Assembly (NCBI GenBank): GCA_042569785.1
Contig: JBHPGW010000005.1
Location: 10,626-74,625, forward strand
Direction of reading: 5' to 3'
Origin: JBHPGW01 sp042569785
GTDB taxonomy: Bacteria > Planctomycetota > Phycisphaerae > Sedimentisphaerales > Anaerobacaceae
Length of the DNA stretch: 64,000 nt
Part shown: positions 15,166-23,092 of the stretch, one piece after another
Numbering within the stretch: the stretch's first letter is position 1
How the letters are laid out: the number at the start of each line of letters is the position of its first letter
Position numbers and translations under genes: made by a program
The notes under the pieces: generated by a model
What the model was told of the DNA's origin: nothing
Seen by the model: only the letters and a program-made list of their open reading frames with translations
Database searches by the model: none

Positions 15166-15390
15166 TCAGTAAGCCGCTCCATCTATCTTGGTTGGCGTTA
15201 CTGTTACCCTGTCGTTTTCCTTTAGCACATAGTCCTTCGGGACTGGCTGGCGATTTACACGGATCAAATAATCTGCCGCTTCATCGTGAGGCATCTTTTG
15301 CTTGAAAAGCTTTTCGATACTTGTGCCCTCTTCGACGTTAATAAAATCTGCAAATCCGCCACCATTGTTATTTATGTACATTATTTTCAT
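15166..15390 (-). CDS. ubiquitin-like beta-grasp protein (ThiS/MoaD-type)
   Basis: A 74-residue protein with the beta-grasp pattern: an N-terminal hairpin (MKIMYINNN, then FADFINVEEG), one helix (SIEKLFKQKM), then DYLIRVNRQPVPKDYVLKENDRVTVTPTK as the last strands. This matches the Ubl family encoded beside E1/E2/JAB genes in bacterial mobile elements. The C-terminus is KIDGAAY, with a single Gly and no di-Gly, so the JAB enzyme may have to trim it first, or conjugation ends at Ala. The ATG at 15390 follows a GAAAGGAAAAA site. It is the first gene of the four-gene conjugation operon. Confidence 0.8.
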   Translation of the reverse strand: MKIMYINNNGGGFADFINVEEGTSIEKLFKQKMPHDEAADYLIRVNRQPVPKDYVLKENDRVTVTPTKIDGAAY

Positions 15391-15459
15391 GTTTTTTCCT
15401 TTCGGTAAAGTGTTAATATTTTGAAATTTACTTGTGACTACAATCTACTGATTCTTTTA

Positions 15460-15501
15460 TCAAGGTGGACTGCGCGCAGCGGTACCACTATAATTTTGCA
15501 T
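15460..15501 (-). CDS. possible 13-codon leader peptide upstream of Ubl gene
   Basis: An ATG at 15501 with AGAAAGGA seven bases upstream opens a 13-codon frame (MQNYSGTAARSPP) that stops at 15460-15462, 70 bp before the Ubl start. The good ribosome site is the only support. It could be a translated leader that affects the Ubl transcript, or simply chance. Confidence 0.25.
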   Translation of the reverse strand: MQNYSGTAARSPP

Positions 15502-15540
15502 GGGTTTTCCTTTCTGAATTGAATATTGAAGTGTGTTTAG

Positions 15541-15849
15541 TTAATCTTTAAACATTTCCGGTACTATCTCTTGGAGCATTTTCGGGCTCCAATATAAGTC
15601 ACGCTCAATGGGCAGTCCCATCATTCCTCTTACACTTTGGAGTTCTCTCAGGCTGAAATAGCCCAGTTCTTTTTCATGACCTTCTACCAGGCCAAAGAAT
15701 GTATCATCGCCATCGAATTCTGTAGCGTACCATGTCCAGTTGGCGTCTGGGGTGAAGAATTTTACATGTGCGATTGCTTTGCCACCTTTGTCTTCCTGAG
15801 AATATAATGGCGGCAGTTTTGTTTTGACTTCTTTGGTTACAAGTTTCAT
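15541..15849 (-). CDS. DUF2958 protein
   Basis: A 102-residue protein that matches the DUF2958 family along its length: LPPLYSQEDKGG near the start, then VKFFTPDANWTWYATEFDG and FFGLVEGHEKELGYFSLRE, and ERDLYWSP near the end. The family is common on plasmids and integrative elements, and its function is not known. It precedes the Ubl gene in the same direction. A ribosome site (AAAGGTAGGT) and a palindrome at 15877-15893 lie upstream of the ATG at 15849. Confidence 0.8.
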   Translation of the reverse strand: MKLVTKEVKTKLPPLYSQEDKGGKAIAHVKFFTPDANWTWYATEFDGDDTFFGLVEGHEKELGYFSLRELQSVRGMMGLPIERDLYWSPKMLQEIVPEMFKD

Positions 15850-15876
15850 GATTGTTACCTACCTTTCGTTAAATGT

Positions 15877-15893
15877 GATGGAAAAATACCATC
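15877..15893. promoter_or_regulatory. palindrome upstream of DUF2958 gene
   Basis: GATGG-AAAAATA-CCATC, 28 bp upstream of the start codon and beyond the ribosome site. It shares the core GGnAAATACCA with the palindrome at 16224-16241, suggesting one regulator for both genes. Confidence 0.5.
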
Positions 15894-15926
15894 GTGGGTT
15901 AAATAAAAAAACAATTAGAAATGGTT

Positions 15927-16202
15927 TCAGCCGTAAATATCACTCACTGATGAGCTTTCTGGTTGACTTGGGTCCTTACGCTCGGTCAGGTGTTCAAATG
16001 CCTTCTGAAGAGCTAATATGGCTTTAGGGATGTCGTTTATACTCAGGCTGTTGGTGCCCTGCCATTGACCTGTCTTATCTTTGTACCTGACTTCAATTAC
16101 AACTTTTGGCAATTGAATCGACTGACCGTTCTTTTGTATGGTGTTTCTAAATACAGCTGCTCTTACAGCACCTATCTTGAAAACAGTTTCTGGTTTTGAC
16201 AT
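15927..16202 (-). CDS. 91-residue element-associated protein, possibly nucleic-acid binding
   Basis: A 91-residue protein: beta-rich residues 8-45 (FKIGAVRAAVFRN, then KVVIEVRYKDKTGQW), then TNSLSINDIPKAILALQKAFEHL, then a polar tail. The order (strands followed by one long C-terminal helix) is like small PC4/YdbC-type single-strand DNA binders, but this is only a fold guess. Similar proteins occur beside DUF2958 on mobile elements. The start ATG at 16202 has a strong AGGAGG site, and a palindrome lies just upstream. Confidence 0.6.
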   Translation of the reverse strand: MSKPETVFKIGAVRAAVFRNTIQKNGQSIQLPKVVIEVRYKDKTGQWQGTNSLSINDIPKAILALQKAFEHLTERKDPSQPESSSVSDIYG

Positions 16203-16817
16203 TTTCCGCTTATTCCTCCTATCGATTGGTAAATACCAATCAGTACGATCGTAAAGTCGATAGACTTAATAAGCATTTTGCTTGTGCAGTATATATAAGG
16301 CCGAGAGGAGGCGTTTTAAAAACGCGCCTGTAGTAAGCGTGTATTCAAACAACGTCGAAATCGAGGCCGAGTATTATAATCTGCATAAAGCAAAAAAACC
16401 GTTGCTGTCAGCTAGGTTTATATCTGCTGGAACATAACGGCAGAAGAATATAGTGGTAGAATACGATATGAGTTGATCGCCAGTAATGGCGGAAGTGATA
16501 AAGCGATAGCTAAGAAAGATATATTTGTGTTTTGGGGTATTTCGGGTGAAATACCTGTTCTCCAGCCCGGAAAAGGCTAAATTAAAGATCTTCGGAAATT
16601 CAGGTTTTTCAAAGCTATTGTGTTTCCTGGATAAGCTTTTGTGGTTGTGCAAGCTTTTTGTCAGGATGTATTAGTTTTGATGTTTTGAATTTTACTAATC
16701 TTCAAGTTCTATAAGTTTCGTAAGTTTATAAAGCTTTCTATCGGTTCGAAGGTCTCACTTTTCATGCTTCAATCGACAGGTTTAAAAAGTCTGCTGATTT
16801 CACATTAGGGCACGAAT
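16203..16817. other. non-coding region before the integrase, possible att/regulatory DNA
   Basis: This stretch of 615 bp has no convincing gene. It carries the 16224-16241 palindrome, a short AAGCA-TTT-TGCTT palindrome near 16271, an imperfect hairpin AGGCGTTTT/AAAACGCGCCT near 16308-16330, and AAGCTTTT repeats near 16633-16660. One 92-codon open frame on the minus strand (16374-16652) lacks a ribosome site and protein-like composition. The region could hold the recombination site, but I cannot point to the att core. Confidence 0.4.
16224..16241. promoter_or_regulatory. perfect palindrome upstream of 91-residue gene
   Basis: GATTGGTAAATACCAATC is an 18 bp inverted repeat with an AA centre, about 22 bp before the start codon and next to the AGGAGG site. 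It is a good operator candidate and similar to the one at 15877-15893. Confidence 0.6.
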
Positions 16818-17543
16818 GTGAAGAAAATGAGGCAAAACAACAACTTCTCCCGTATAAGAAAGTCGCCAAAAAAGGTAAAATCTTCAAATGTGAAATTATT
16901 GAAAAAATACCACAATTTCGGCGAGACTATACGGTATCTAACAATAAATGAATTAAAACAACTCTTCGATTGTATTGACAATTATCACCATAAGCTGATG
17001 TTCCAGGTTGTCTATGAACTCGGCTGTAGAGTTGGCGAATTCGTAAGGATTCAGATCAAACATTTGAACTTTTCAAGAAGTACTGTTTTCTTCCCTGCTG
17101 AAAATACCAAAACCAAATATCCACGGACCAGCTATTTGCCAAAGGGTCTGATGAATGAGATCAAAAGCATTTTAAAACAAAAACAGATAATCAGTAAAAG
17201 AGAGGAAAATATTAGAAAGTCAGGAGCTTATCTGTTTCATCCTGGTCAAAGATGGAATCAGAGATATACAGAAAATCGTATCCGACAGATATTTCAGCAT
17301 TACGCAAAGATAGCGAAATTACAGACAGTATATGGAAAAGATACATGCGGGAGAAATCTGAAGATGTTTACCGTTCACTCCCTCAGGCATAGCCATGTAA
17401 TGCATTATACCATTGATTACAAATTACCATTGCCGATTGTTCAAAAACAAGTTGGGCACAGAAGCCTGAAAACAACTTCGATTTATTTGAAACCATCAAC
17501 TGAAAAAATTGCAGAAGCATATGAAAAAGCAGTATTAGAATAG
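16818..17543 (+). CDS. tyrosine recombinase (integrase)
   Basis: A 241-residue tyrosine recombinase. Catalytic residues are visible in order: Arg in YELGCRVGEF, a Lys-bearing beta hairpin (NTKTKYPR), HSLRHSH, VGHRS and TSIYLKPS with the nucleophile Tyr. A short basic N-terminus (RKSPKKVKSS) and core-binding helices precede them. It is short for the family, with a reduced N-terminal DNA-binding arm. Start: GTG at 16818 with AGGG upstream, or the ATG at 16827. It is the last element-type gene before the glycan cluster, so it probably marks the right end of the integrated element. Confidence 0.85.
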   Translation: MKKMRQNNNFSRIRKSPKKVKSSNVKLLKKYHNFGETIRYLTINELKQLFDCIDNYHHKLMFQVVYELGCRVGEFVRIQIKHLNFSRSTVFFPAENTKTKYPRTSYLPKGLMNEIKSILKQKQIISKREENIRKSGAYLFHPGQRWNQRYTENRIRQIFQHYAKIAKLQTVYGKDTCGRNLKMFTVHSLRHSHVMHYTIDYKLPLPIVQKQVGHRSLKTTSIYLKPSTEKIAEAYEKAVLE

Positions 17544-17715
17544 ATGGCAAGGATGTTGCATAATATGACAGCTCTCACCCCCGATTCAAGTTGTGCATAT
17601 CACGTTAAATAATAGTTTAATCCGACATGTTGATTCAACTCAGATTTTTCTTGTAAATAAGGTGACCGGATATTATCTTGAGATTATCAAATTTTATTAA
17701 TAGAGGCCGTCCATA
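17544..17715. other. element/chromosome junction candidate
   Basis: This 172 bp stretch has no gene, no tRNA and no clear terminator. It includes GATTCAA twice (near 17582 and 17632), the second within GTTGATTCAAC. The right end of the element should lie in or near this stretch, but no direct repeat of an att site can be shown, because the left end is outside the window. Confidence 0.35.
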
Positions 17716-19245
17716 ATGATAATTAGATTAGAAGGCAATTTAAGGAAGTATGAGGAAGATTTTGTACATGTTGCTATTTTGATGGGTATTGCCCTTGCAA
17801 TAGGGATATACTTAATCACCACAACAGTCCTGATAGCGAAGGATGGAATCTTTTTTATTGAACAAGCTCGGCAGTTATCAACTAATCCATCCAGAGTCAT
17901 AAGAATACATCCGCCAGGCTATCCTTTTCTTATATTTGCAGCGCACAAATTTATTAGTTTGTTCGGGGCCAGTTCATCGTCACAAACATGGGCTTACATT
18001 GGCCAAAGTGTAAGTCTTTTGTGCAGAGTTCTTTCATTAATTCCATTATATTTTATTGGGAAGTTGCTTGTTGGAGCAAGAAATAGTTTTTGTGGGGTAT
18101 TAATTTTAGTTATTTTGCCTTATCCTGCAGAGTTTGGAAGCGATGTTCTTCGTGATTGGCCTTACATTTTGTTTTTGAGCACATCGCTTTTATTTTTGTT
18201 TTTGGGCATCCGCTCGGGAAGGTGGTGGATGTTTGGACTTGCGGGGTTGGTATCAGGGGCTGGGCTTACAATCCGGATGGAATGTGGACAGGTAGCTATC
18301 TATGCAATTTTGTGGCTGGTAATCAGTTTATTCTTGCCAAAGAAAAATTTGAGTAGGCTTAAATCTGTATGCCTAACGCTACTTCTTTTGATCTGTTTTG
18401 CAAGTCCTTCAATATCTTATATAAAGGCTAAGGGGAAGGTTTTGTCGCCTAAGCTCGAAAAGGTTCTTAATTATAATATGGTAAGACAAACCGTTGAGGC
18501 CGAAAGCAATAGTTTGGGTGGTACTGAATCTGCGTCGGGTATGCCCTACCGAGTATTGCAAGGTTTTGTACGTCTCGGGCAGGAATTATGCGAGAACCTG
18601 ATGTATTTTTTTGTATGGCCTTTGATAATTGGTCTTTATTGTAGCTTTCGTCATGTACGAAAGGTAGTCTCTACTGAAAGGCTTTTTATAGTTTTTCTAA
18701 TAGTGCTGTATTTATTAATGCTGTTGTTGCTGTATATTAATTATGGTTATATCAGTAGAAGACATTGTATGCCGATGGTCGTGTTTACGATCTTCTATAT
18801 TCCGGTTGGCCTGAGGGTAATGGCTCGCGGATTAAGCAAGAAGCTATGCAAAAATAAATTGCTCGCTTACCGTAATAGAAGACGCTTGTTTTTTGCGCTT
18901 GCTGGAATTGGGTTGGTTCTCTGCATTGGGAAATTTTCCAGGATAACTCCTTTGCGTCTGGATAAGCTTGGGTATAAAGAGACAGCGGCATGGCTGAAAG
19001 CAAATACGACAGCTACGGACATTGTAGCGGTGCCTAAAGAGCGTATAGCTTTTTACGCGGATAGGAAGTGGGTGAAATCTGATGGGGATGTTATCAACAA
19101 AGATGTTAAGTACATAGTTCGTATAGTAGAAGTAGAAGAAGAAGGGGAAGGCTTGGAATTTGAGGCGGGGGTAGAAAAAGAGTATTCTGTATGGGTAGAT
19201 AAAAGGCGTAAGAAGAAAAAGCTTGTGGTTTACAAGATGATGTGA
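17716..19245 (+). CDS. multi-pass GT-C/ArnT-like membrane glycosyltransferase
   Basis: A 509-residue protein with about ten membrane segments. Near the start it has AKDGIFFIEQARQL and IRIHPPGYPFLIFAA, an acidic residue in the first loop and the HPPGYP motif usual for GT39/ArnT-type lipid-linked sugar transferases. The C-terminal soluble part (about 425-509) ends in a very basic tail. It is the only plus-strand gene of the glycan cluster and converges on the WbaP-type gene 20 bp away. Substrate unknown. Confidence 0.65.
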   Translation: MIIRLEGNLRKYEEDFVHVAILMGIALAIGIYLITTTVLIAKDGIFFIEQARQLSTNPSRVIRIHPPGYPFLIFAAHKFISLFGASSSSQTWAYIGQSVSLLCRVLSLIPLYFIGKLLVGARNSFCGVLILVILPYPAEFGSDVLRDWPYILFLSTSLLFLFLGIRSGRWWMFGLAGLVSGAGLTIRMECGQVAIYAILWLVISLFLPKKNLSRLKSVCLTLLLLICFASPSISYIKAKGKVLSPKLEKVLNYNMVRQTVEAESNSLGGTESASGMPYRVLQGFVRLGQELCENLMYFFVWPLIIGLYCSFRHVRKVVSTERLFIVFLIVLYLLMLLLLYINYGYISRRHCMPMVVFTIFYIPVGLRVMARGLSKKLCKNKLLAYRNRRRLFFALAGIGLVLCIGKFSRITPLRLDKLGYKETAAWLKANTTATDIVAVPKERIAFYADRKWVKSDGDVINKDVKYIVRIVEVEEEGEGLEFEAGVEKEYSVWVDKRRKKKKLVVYKMM

Positions 19246-19264
19246 TCAAAAAAACCGGGCAAAG

Positions 19265-20542
19265 TTAAGTTCCCTTTTTAAACAAAACAACCGGAACAGT
19301 TTTTAAAAGTATATATAAGTTCAACTGCAAAGATCTTCTCTGTATATACAGGTAATCGTATCGTATTTTATGCCTTGGATGTAAATCGTAATAACTTTGT
19401 ACTTGTGCAAGACCTGTGAGCCCGGGTTTGATGGCGAGCCTTAGGCCTTGTAAAGCTTTATGGGCATCAACACGAGGAAGATTTTCCGGTCTGGGGCCCA
19501 CTAAACTCATTTCACCTTTCAAGATATTTATTAGCTGAGGAAACTCATCAAATCTTAAACTTCTTAATAATTTTCCGACTTTTGTAACACGAGGATCGTC
19601 TTCAATAGCTGGCATCATTCCTGATGTTTTTTCCGCATCTTCTACCATTGTTCTGAACTTGTACAGCGTGAATACTTTTCCATCTTTGCCAACCCTTTTC
19701 TGCTTATAGAAAACTGGGCCTGGAGATGATAGTCTTACAAGTATCGCTATCAGAAACAGCAAAGGAGAAATAACAATAAGCATAACAAGGCATACAACTG
19801 TATCCATAATTTTGATTAGAGACTCCTCTGTTTCTGTTTTTTTTCCGAGACAAGTAGCAAGAAAATGAACTGTACTATTTTTGTCATTTAGACTTTTAGA
19901 AAGAATCTCTCCGTAAATGTCCGGCACAAAAAAAATCTCCGTTCGCAGCTTTTGCAGGAGGTATATCAGCAAATTAAAATTCTTATCATCATGAATTCGC
20001 TTACATATTATTATCTCGTCAATGTCCTTAAGCCTAATTAAGTCTTCAACATTTTCCACTTGGATTTTTTCTACGTATTTACTGTGATTCAAAAAAACAT
20101 CGTGGCTTTCTTTTCCAATGAAGACAACTTTTCTCTTAACTATGCCTGCAAATCGTAAAGTCAGAGCGGTAACTGAAAAAATCATCAATAAAGCTATAGG
20201 AAAAGCTATGGCAAAAATGCTGGTAGGGAAATCTGACCATTTGATTCTGAAAACATAAACAAGAGCAATCGCTAAAAGCGTCCCCACAAGTAAGCCATTG
20301 AATATTTTTTGAAATACTTCCCAATATGAACAAAATCTTTTCTTGAATACCTGCATGAAGACAAGAGATGACATATAGATAAAAGTAATGAATGGGAAAT
20401 TATCTTTATACGGCTGGAAATTCAGTTCTGGTATATCGAAGCCATATCTAATTGCAAAAGACAGGAGAAATGCCAGGTTTATCAAGAAGGCGTCGGCAAC
20501 TAGAAGGAAAATTTTGAAAATTATTCTTTTACAAACTGTCAT
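19265..20542 (-). CDS. polyprenyl-phosphate sugar-1-phosphate transferase (WbaP/WecA-replacing initiator)
   Basis: A 425-residue protein: four to five membrane helices in residues 1-135, a soluble loop, one more helix at about 245-270, and then the catalytic domain of the bacterial sugar transferase family. That domain has SSPGPVFYKQKRVGKDG, LYKFRTM, DEFPQLINILKGEMSLVGPRPE and KPGLTGLAQVQ. It puts the first sugar phosphate on undecaprenyl phosphate at the inner membrane. It is last in the fnl-type cassette. Whether its sugar is FucNAc or another cannot be told from sequence. Confidence 0.9.
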   Translation of the reverse strand: MTVCKRIIFKIFLLVADAFLINLAFLLSFAIRYGFDIPELNFQPYKDNFPFITFIYMSSLVFMQVFKKRFCSYWEVFQKIFNGLLVGTLLAIALVYVFRIKWSDFPTSIFAIAFPIALLMIFSVTALTLRFAGIVKRKVVFIGKESHDVFLNHSKYVEKIQVENVEDLIRLKDIDEIIICKRIHDDKNFNLLIYLLQKLRTEIFFVPDIYGEILSKSLNDKNSTVHFLATCLGKKTETEESLIKIMDTVVCLVMLIVISPLLFLIAILVRLSSPGPVFYKQKRVGKDGKVFTLYKFRTMVEDAEKTSGMMPAIEDDPRVTKVGKLLRSLRFDEFPQLINILKGEMSLVGPRPENLPRVDAHKALQGLRLAIKPGLTGLAQVQSYYDLHPRHKIRYDYLYIQRRSLQLNLYILLKTVPVVLFKKGT

Positions 20543-20689
20543 CTTCTTTAATTACCTGACAAAGTTAGTATAACCCAAGAAACAAATATCGTATTTGAAA
20601 CAATTAGTTTATAACATGAGAGTAAACAATGCAAGCCGAATATACGTCCTCATTTGGCTGAGCTTTTCCGGGCGATTGTAATTAAATAG

Positions 20690-21907
20690 CTATCGGTTGT
20701 TTTTAAGTTTATCTGCATACAGTTCCTCGTGGGAGAGTATTTGCGCTGCGGCACGGGTGACATTGAAAGTTTTTTCCAGTAATCCTCTTGCATTGTTGCC
20801 CATTTCCAGTCGTATATTTGACCTTTTCGCTAGCAACTCGGCATGAGCAAAAAAACGATCGTGCTCGCCATTTAAAGATACAAGGCCTGATTTTGATTCT
20901 TCAATTAATTGTTTTAAATCGTTTCCATAATTAATGCTGGCTAGAATTGGCATAGAAAAGTACATATAAGCAAGCATTTTGCCTGGAAAGTTATGGCTCT
21001 TTAGTTTTTTATTCAAAGAGATTAAGCCCACGTCAAATTGTGAGAGCATGCCAAGATACTTTTCCTGTGGTACAGCGGAATGAATTGAAATGTTAGTCAT
21101 TTTCTCCTTGCTAATTTTGGCTTTTAGTCGTGATACTTCAGACCCTTGGCCCACAAGAAGGAAGTATACTTCCGGCAGATCGCGCATGTTTTGAGCCAGA
21201 CGGAGGATGTTGTCCATGTCTTGTGCAACACCAATATTACCGCCATAAAAAAATACGATTTTATTCTCAAGACCCAGTTTTTTACGATCATTACTAACTG
21301 GAACATTTTTTTCCTTAAGTGTCACCCAGTTATATAATACTTCAATCTGTTTTTTTTTGTCCAGGCCAAGGCTCGAGAAATAGTCTAAATAGCCATAAGA
21401 TTCTACTGCAATTATGTCAACAGCATTATAGTGTTGCAACTCCTTGCGTCTGAAGAACCAGTACACGGGTCCTTTTTTGATTATGCCTGCGTCAAGTGCC
21501 CATTTGGGGAAGATGTCACGCTGGATCAAGTAACACTTGCATTTCCATAGTTTTTTTAGTTTTTTGACAAGCGAAGCGAAGAATATGGTTGGTGCATATA
21601 GGACAATGAGGTCGCATTGATTTGATTTAAAGAAGTTTTTTCCGGCTCTGAAAACAGTTGATGACAGCCGCATTTCATTAAATGCTCTGACTATTTTTCC
21701 GGCACCTTTTATTTTTCCGGTACGAACCCTAAAGATGGTCACTCCATCCTCGACGGTAATTTGTGTTGGAGTTGTTATAGAGTTATCAGGGGCAGCAACT
21801 ATCACTTCGTGTTCCTGGCAAACAAATTCAACCGCTAAATCGTGAACAAGCTTTGCGCCGGATTTTGTGCTTGGCAAATAACAGTCGACAAGTATTAATA
21901 TTCGCAT
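20690..21907 (-). CDS. wbuB: GT4 glycosyltransferase, WbuB-like (L-FucNAc transferase)
   Basis: A 405-residue GT-B enzyme. It has an N-terminal Rossmann half (MRILILVDCYLPSTKSGAK), the family string LIQRDIFPKWALDAGII and the C-terminal nucleotide-sugar half (YGGNIGVAQDMDN, NFPGKMLAYM). These match WbuB, which adds L-FucNAc in E. coli O26-type clusters. It directly follows the fnlA-B-C type genes in the same order as in that cluster, which supports the substrate. Confidence 0.8.
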   Translation of the reverse strand: MRILILVDCYLPSTKSGAKLVHDLAVEFVCQEHEVIVAAPDNSITTPTQITVEDGVTIFRVRTGKIKGAGKIVRAFNEMRLSSTVFRAGKNFFKSNQCDLIVLYAPTIFFASLVKKLKKLWKCKCYLIQRDIFPKWALDAGIIKKGPVYWFFRRKELQHYNAVDIIAVESYGYLDYFSSLGLDKKKQIEVLYNWVTLKEKNVPVSNDRKKLGLENKIVFFYGGNIGVAQDMDNILRLAQNMRDLPEVYFLLVGQGSEVSRLKAKISKEKMTNISIHSAVPQEKYLGMLSQFDVGLISLNKKLKSHNFPGKMLAYMYFSMPILASINYGNDLKQLIEESKSGLVSLNGEHDRFFAHAELLAKRSNIRLEMGNNARGLLEKTFNVTRAAAQILSHEELYADKLKNNR

Positions 21908-21939
21908 AGGAAATGATCAAGAATAATACAGCAGTTTCG

Positions 21940-23067
21940 TTAACTTTTGTACCAGACGGTTCTGTTGACATAGTCAACATAGCTGGCGATAACCCGAACA
22001 ACCTTTTCGGAAACATTTTCGCATTGATAGTCATTAACGATGTGGTGACATTTTTGTTCTTCGTAAAACTGGGTTGTTACTATTTCAATGGATTCTAAAA
22101 CCCGCTCACTTTTGAGTCCACACATAATGAGTACGCCGCTATCCATGCCTTCGGGGCGTTCATGAGCCTGTCTGATGGTAACAGCTGGGAAATTTAAAAT
22201 AGCAGATTCCTCGGTAAGAGTTCCGCTGTCGCTAATAACACAAAAAGCCTTAGTCTGAAGATAAACGTAATCAAGGAAGCCCAGCGGTTTTAGGAAATTT
22301 ATTCGTTTGTCCAGTTTTAGAGAATCATTTAAAGATTCCAAACGCTTTCGTGTTCTCGGGTGGGCTGAAACAATTACGGGCATCTCATAATGAAGGGCAA
22401 TTTTGTTGAGGGAATCTAAGAGGTCGTGGAAATTAGTATCCGCCTCCACATTTTCTTCGCGATGCGCACTTACAAGCAGATACTTTCTTTCTTCTAATTT
22501 CAACTGCTCAAGTGCCCTGGAGTTCTCAATATCTTTTTTGTAATGGCTAAGCACTTCGGGCATGGGTGAGCCGGTGACAATTATTGTGTCAGAACTGATG
22601 CCTTCGGCGATCAAGTGCCTTCGGGCATGTTCGGTGTATGGCATGTTGATGTCGCTGGTGTGGTCCACGATCTTGCGGTTAGTCTCTTCGGGTACTCGCT
22701 GATCGAAGCATCGGTTACCCGCTTCCATGTGAAAGATCGGTATTTTTCTTCTCTTGGCTGGAATGACGGCAAGACAACTATTTGTATCGCCCAGGACAAG
22801 CATGGCATCGGGTTTTTCTTTAGCTAAGACGACATCGCAGGCGCTTATCACGTTGCCGATGGTTTCAGCAGCGGTTTTGCCGGCAGAGTCTAAAAAGTAA
22901 TCTGGTTTGCGAATATCAAGCTGCTCAAAAAATATCTCATTCAGTTCGTAATCATAATTTTGGCCGGTATGAACTATCTTATGCTCAAAATGTTTGTCCA
23001 ATGCGGCCATCACACGCGAGAGCCGAATGATCTCCGGCCTTGTTCCTATGACAGTTAAAATCTTCAT
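21940..23067 (-). CDS. fnlC: UDP-N-acetyl sugar 2-epimerase (FnlC/CapG, WecB family)
   Basis: A 375-residue WecB-type epimerase: VIGTRPEIIRLSR at the start, VHTGQNYDYELNEIFF, LVLGDTNSCLAV, then HMEAGNRCFDQRVPEE and SDSGTLTEE. In this cassette it makes UDP-L-FucNAc from the CapF product. Start chosen: ATG at 23067, where the family's MKILTVIGTRPE begins; the open frame to 23142 is not family-like. 25 bp separate it from the upstream capF/fnlB gene. Confidence 0.9.
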   Translation of the reverse strand: MKILTVIGTRPEIIRLSRVMAALDKHFEHKIVHTGQNYDYELNEIFFEQLDIRKPDYFLDSAGKTAAETIGNVISACDVVLAKEKPDAMLVLGDTNSCLAVIPAKRRKIPIFHMEAGNRCFDQRVPEETNRKIVDHTSDINMPYTEHARRHLIAEGISSDTIIVTGSPMPEVLSHYKKDIENSRALEQLKLEERKYLLVSAHREENVEADTNFHDLLDSLNKIALHYEMPVIVSAHPRTRKRLESLNDSLKLDKRINFLKPLGFLDYVYLQTKAFCVISDSGTLTEESAILNFPAVTIRQAHERPEGMDSGVLIMCGLKSERVLESIEIVTTQFYEEQKCHHIVNDYQCENVSEKVVRVIASYVDYVNRTVWYKS

Positions 23068-23092
23068 TTTTAGATAAATGTCCCTTCTTCTA

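Noticed and set aside
16374..16652. 92-codon minus-strand open frame in the non-coding gap
   Set aside because: No ribosome site, no family-like sequence, and unusual composition.
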